This document shows, one piece after another, positions 61,669 to 64,000 of a stretch of 64,000 bases of DNA. The stretch is from Psychrobacter okhotskensis. Its GTDB lineage: Bacteria > Pseudomonadota > Gammaproteobacteria > Pseudomonadales > Moraxellaceae. Location of the stretch: assembly GCF_013248965.1 (NCBI RefSeq), contig NZ_JABRVQ010000016.1, positions 1-64,000 of the forward strand. Direction: 5' to 3'. The notes under the pieces are model-generated. The model was not told the DNA's origin, did no database searches, and saw only the letters and a list, made by a program, of their open reading frames with translations. Position numbers and translations under genes: made by a program. The stretch's first letter is position 1. The number at the start of each line of letters is the position of its first letter.

Positions 61669-62481
61669 ATGTTTACACTTTCAGCGCTATCCGCTACCTC
61701 TACGCGCGTCTTGCTTAGCACTTTGACCGCCACTGCACTATTCAGTGTCGCTAGCATATCCAATGCCGCTTTTTTTAATAAAAACTTGCCGGCTGATCCA
61801 GATGCTGAGCTCAGCGTTGGCGTTAACGTCATGGCAGTCAACTCAGCCTATGACTTGGAAGACAGCACCGATATACGCGTATTGCCGGGTGTGTTTTATG
61901 ACAACAATAAATTCTATGCACGCGGGGCGCAAGCGGGCGCTTATATCATTAATGATGGTACCAATCAGCTGTCTGCTTATGCGCAATTCGATGGTAATGA
62001 GTTCGATCCTGATGATGCCAGAGGCGCGCTTGCTGGTCTGGACGAGCGTAAATCCTCAGCTGCTGCTGGTCTGACTTATCAGCGCAATACTCCTGTCGGC
62101 GGCTTTCGTGCGCAAGTAGCGACCGATATTTTGGATCGTAGTGGCGGCAATACGGGGCGCTTGACTTATCTGGCCCGAATCACCAAAGACAAGCTGACGG
62201 TCTATCCAAGCATTGGCTTTGAATTTCATAATGCAGATTATAACGAATACTACTATGGCGTGAGCGAAAAAGAATCTGCTGAAACGGGCGTTGCAGCTTA
62301 TAAATCTAATTCGAGCTTGAACCCGTACATCAATGTCAGTGCCAACTATGATTTCAATGAGCGCTGGGCAGGATTTGCCAACCAAAGCTTGAGCTATCTA
62401 CCAAATGAGCAACATGATAGCCCTATGGTTGACTCGCGTACTGAAGCCACGACAACGCTTGGTCTACTTTATAAGTTTTAA
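61669..62481 (+). CDS. MipA/OmpV family outer-membrane protein
   Basis: A 270-residue outer-membrane barrel. The signal peptide ends around SISNA|AF; the mature part has 10-12 amphipathic strands with aromatic girdles (VLPGVFYDNNKFYARG, LTVYPSIGFEFHN, YINVSANYDFN) and ends in Phe (LGLLYKF). The segment EYYYGVSEKESAETGVAAY is characteristic of the MipA/OmpV family, members of which scaffold peptidoglycan enzymes or respond to stress. There is a weak GAG upstream of the ATG. It lies 115 bp after the rhomboid gene on the same strand. Confidence 0.83.
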   Translation: MFTLSALSATSTRVLLSTLTATALFSVASISNAAFFNKNLPADPDAELSVGVNVMAVNSAYDLEDSTDIRVLPGVFYDNNKFYARGAQAGAYIINDGTNQLSAYAQFDGNEFDPDDARGALAGLDERKSSAAAGLTYQRNTPVGGFRAQVATDILDRSGGNTGRLTYLARITKDKLTVYPSIGFEFHNADYNEYYYGVSEKESAETGVAAYKSNSSLNPYINVSANYDFNERWAGFANQSLSYLPNEQHDSPMVDSRTEATTTLGLLYKF

Positions 62482-62521
62482 GATTTGAAATTTAAGGTTT
62501 AATAAGTTTAAGAAGTTTGAT

Positions 62522-62552
62522 AAAAAAGCTGAGCATTTTGCTTGGCTTTTTT
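62522..62552 (+). terminator. Terminator of the MipA/OmpV gene
   Basis: A6-GCTGAGC pairs with GCTTGGC-T6 around an ATTTT loop, with two weak pairs. It starts 41 bases after the stop codon. Confidence 0.8.
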
Positions 62553-62630
62553 ATTGCGTTAATTCGTTGATATGAGACACTAGCCTATATAGTTCGTACA
62601 AAATAAAAGTGTCATTTACTTTATCTGGAT

Positions 62631-62704
62631 GCGAGGTTGATAGAAATTTTCTTGCTTGCTGTGCCTACGCAGACAGAGGCTGCGAAAGTTTCTATCAACC
62701 TCGC
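62631..62704. repeat. 74-bp inverted-repeat element with 16-base perfect arms
   Basis: GCGAGGTTGATAGAAA at 62631-62646 and its complement at 62689-62704 bracket a core that contains CGCAGACAGAGGCTGCG, itself a short palindrome. The whole could fold as a cruciform or a stem-loop RNA. It lies between the MipA/OmpV terminator and the DMT transporter gene, and looks like a dispersed repeat of a family different from the GGGCGTGT elements. Confidence 0.7.
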
Positions 62705-62776
62705 CATAACATTCTTAGAGTAAATTAACTATAAGATAAATTCCAGATTTGATTTTATATACAGGATTGCACCATT

Positions 62777-63661
62777 ATGTTCCACGCTACCCTTTGGATG
62801 ATTGGAGCACTCACTTCATTTTGTTTAATGGCCATTGGTGCTCGTGAGCTAAACGGTGAGATTGGTGTTTTTCAGATCTTATTCTTTCGAAGTATCGTCG
62901 GACTATTGGTATTATTGCCCATACTATCGTTATCAAGCTTTGCATCAAACGCTTCATCGAAAAAAGGTCGTTTTTCATTCCCCAAGCGTATTAAATTACA
63001 CGTAGTCAGAAATCTATTTCATTTCGCGGGGCAATATGGCTGGTTCTTGGGCATAGGACTCCTGCCCTTGGCGACCGTTTTCGCTATCGAATTTACTGTC
63101 CCTTTTTGGACAATAATCATCTCGTATCTCTTCCTAAAAGAATCTATAACTGTAAAAAAGGTTATTGCCGTATTTTTAGGAATTCTTGGGGTAATCGTCA
63201 TCGTACAACCCAGCTTAGATGTCGCTCATTATGCGTCACTTATCGTGTTGGGCGCTGCTATTTGTTATGCCTTTTCCCATGTGGCCACAAAATCACTCTC
63301 TAATACTGAAAGCCCAATCACCATTATTTTTATGATGTGTTTGATACAAGCACCTCTGGGGTTACTCTTATTTATAGAAGGGTGGACAACGCCACTAGGT
63401 ATTCAGTGGCTATGGCTCGTCATCATAGGCATAACGGCACTATCGGCGCATTATTGTATGACCAAAGCCATGCAACATGCAGAGGTCACATTCGTGGTCA
63501 CTATGGATATGTTCAGATTACCGCTCATCTCAATCATCGGTGTGCTTTTGTATTCTGAAAGCTTTAGTGCAGCTTTAATCATTGGTATGCTGCTGATAGT
63601 AACGGGTAACTCGTTAAATATATATTCTAGGAAAAAAGATAAAGGTAGTATTGCTCGATAG
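62777..63661 (+). CDS. DMT-superfamily (EamA) transporter
   Basis: A 294-residue inner-membrane protein with ten helices in two EamA repeats. Repeat 1 runs to about residue 135 (PFWTIIISYLFLKESITVKKV is the hallmark end of helix 4-5), repeat 2 from about 150 to 285 (PLISIIGVLLYSESFSAALIIGMLLIV). Such proteins export metabolites such as amino acids or nucleosides; the substrate cannot be inferred. AGGA lies about ten bases before the ATG. It converges with the HigA-type gene at a five-base gap. Confidence 0.87.
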   Translation: MFHATLWMIGALTSFCLMAIGARELNGEIGVFQILFFRSIVGLLVLLPILSLSSFASNASSKKGRFSFPKRIKLHVVRNLFHFAGQYGWFLGIGLLPLATVFAIEFTVPFWTIIISYLFLKESITVKKVIAVFLGILGVIVIVQPSLDVAHYASLIVLGAAICYAFSHVATKSLSNTESPITIIFMMCLIQAPLGLLLFIEGWTTPLGIQWLWLVIIGITALSAHYCMTKAMQHAEVTFVVTMDMFRLPLISIIGVLLYSESFSAALIIGMLLIVTGNSLNIYSRKKDKGSIAR

Positions 63662-63666
63662 CGCAG

Positions 63667-63966
63667 TTAAGCATATTCAATAGGTTCAATATCATCTAAA
63701 AAATGTAAATCATCAGTCTCAACCAAACGCAGCTCATAAGTAGACTGCAGATTTAACCAAAACTGAGCGCTACCACCAAAATACTTGGCTAAACGCAGGG
63801 CAGTGTCTGCTGTAATGCCACGCCTCTCACGTATGATTTCATTAATACGTGCAGGTGTGACACCAAGCTTCAGCGCCAATGCATTGGCACTCATACCCAG
63901 TGGCTCAAGAAAATCCTCTCGTAATACTTCGCCCGGGTGAATGGGACGCATACCGTTTTTAGTCAT
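63667..63966 (-). CDS. higA: HigA-family antitoxin
   Basis: A 99-residue protein with the signature PIHPGEVLREDFLEPLGMSA, a helix-turn-helix (ANALALKLGVTPARINEIIRERRG) and the end FWLNLQSTYELR, which identify the HigA antitoxin family (XRE type). It represses its own operon and neutralises HigB, an mRNA interferase. The toxin gene normally precedes it; here that side runs off the window after 34 bp, so the toxin is not seen. GAGAG upstream is a plausible ribosome site. Confidence 0.88.
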   Translation of the reverse strand: MTKNGMRPIHPGEVLREDFLEPLGMSANALALKLGVTPARINEIIRERRGITADTALRLAKYFGGSAQFWLNLQSTYELRLVETDDLHFLDDIEPIEYA

Positions 63967-63979
63967 AGTGTTTCTCTCT

Positions 63980-64000
63980 TCTATATTCTATATTCTATAT
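63980..64000. repeat. Tandem heptamer TCTATAT, three copies at the window edge
   Basis: Three perfect copies of the unit run into the right edge and may continue. They lie immediately upstream of the higA ATG, in the zone where its promoter or the end of a toxin gene would be. Confidence 0.75.

Overview
The window looks like chromosomal DNA of a gammaproteobacterium of the Moraxellaceae, most likely Psychrobacter. I infer this from the gene set and protein style: a long Acinetobacter-type isocitrate lyase of 528 residues, malate synthase G, a cytosolic YkuD protein resembling ElsL, the hda/perM/purMN neighbourhood, the eno-ftsB-ispD order, acidic and N/D-rich protein tails, moderate GC, and many small intergenic palindromic elements. 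No rRNA, CRISPR array or prophage is visible. One tRNA (Glu, UUC) is present.

Layout. 1-155: right end of an IS30-family insertion sequence. 692-6686: a complete dipeptide ABC transporter (dppABCDF) whose last gene overlaps a periplasmic DUF4424 gene. 7642-9452: a minus-strand accessory block (NERD nuclease-like gene split by an in-frame amber codon from its zinc-finger tail, then a membrane protein), bracketed by a second DUF4424 gene (9685-10683). 10691-11061: a cluster of GTGGGT hairpins. 11071-14845: tktA, an orphan gene and serS. 15344-22010: a YcxB-like gene, dps, a DUF2057 gene, hda, perM-like, purMN. 22152-27422: succinate-semialdehyde dehydrogenase, a LysR regulator and aceA. 27642-32723: DUF4349 lipoprotein, CYTH/CHAD protein, YkuD protein, a membrane-anchored protein of unknown function. 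32991-37299: argG, pyrC, rnt, a 65-residue membrane protein, tRNA-Glu. 37666-41401: BLUF photoreceptor with a membrane anchor, ispD, ftsB, eno. 41724-48060: copper ATPase copA, two small HMA proteins (one without CxxC), kdsA, pyrG. 48256-53443: porin, glcB, miaE. 53570-54871: four tandem small acidic, probably disordered proteins. 55272-63966: ppk1, mtgA, a glutaredoxin-like gene with an FMN lactate dehydrogenase, rhomboid protease, MipA/OmpV protein, DMT exporter, HigA-type antitoxin.

How the genes fit together. Most of the window is core metabolism: peptide uptake, acetate growth through the glyoxylate shunt (aceA and glcB, unlinked), purine, pyrimidine and arginine synthesis, cell-wall and LPS precursors (mtgA, the YkuD protein, kdsA), replication control (hda), copper export and polyphosphate. 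The less ordinary parts are the amber-split NERD/zinc-finger gene between DUF4424 paralogues, the cluster of four hydrophilic small proteins, the membrane-anchored BLUF protein, the CxxC-less HMA protein, and a family of TA-flanked inverted-repeat elements (35 to 265 bp) at five intergenic sites, a degenerate copy of which appears to have supplied the most upstream ATG of miaE.
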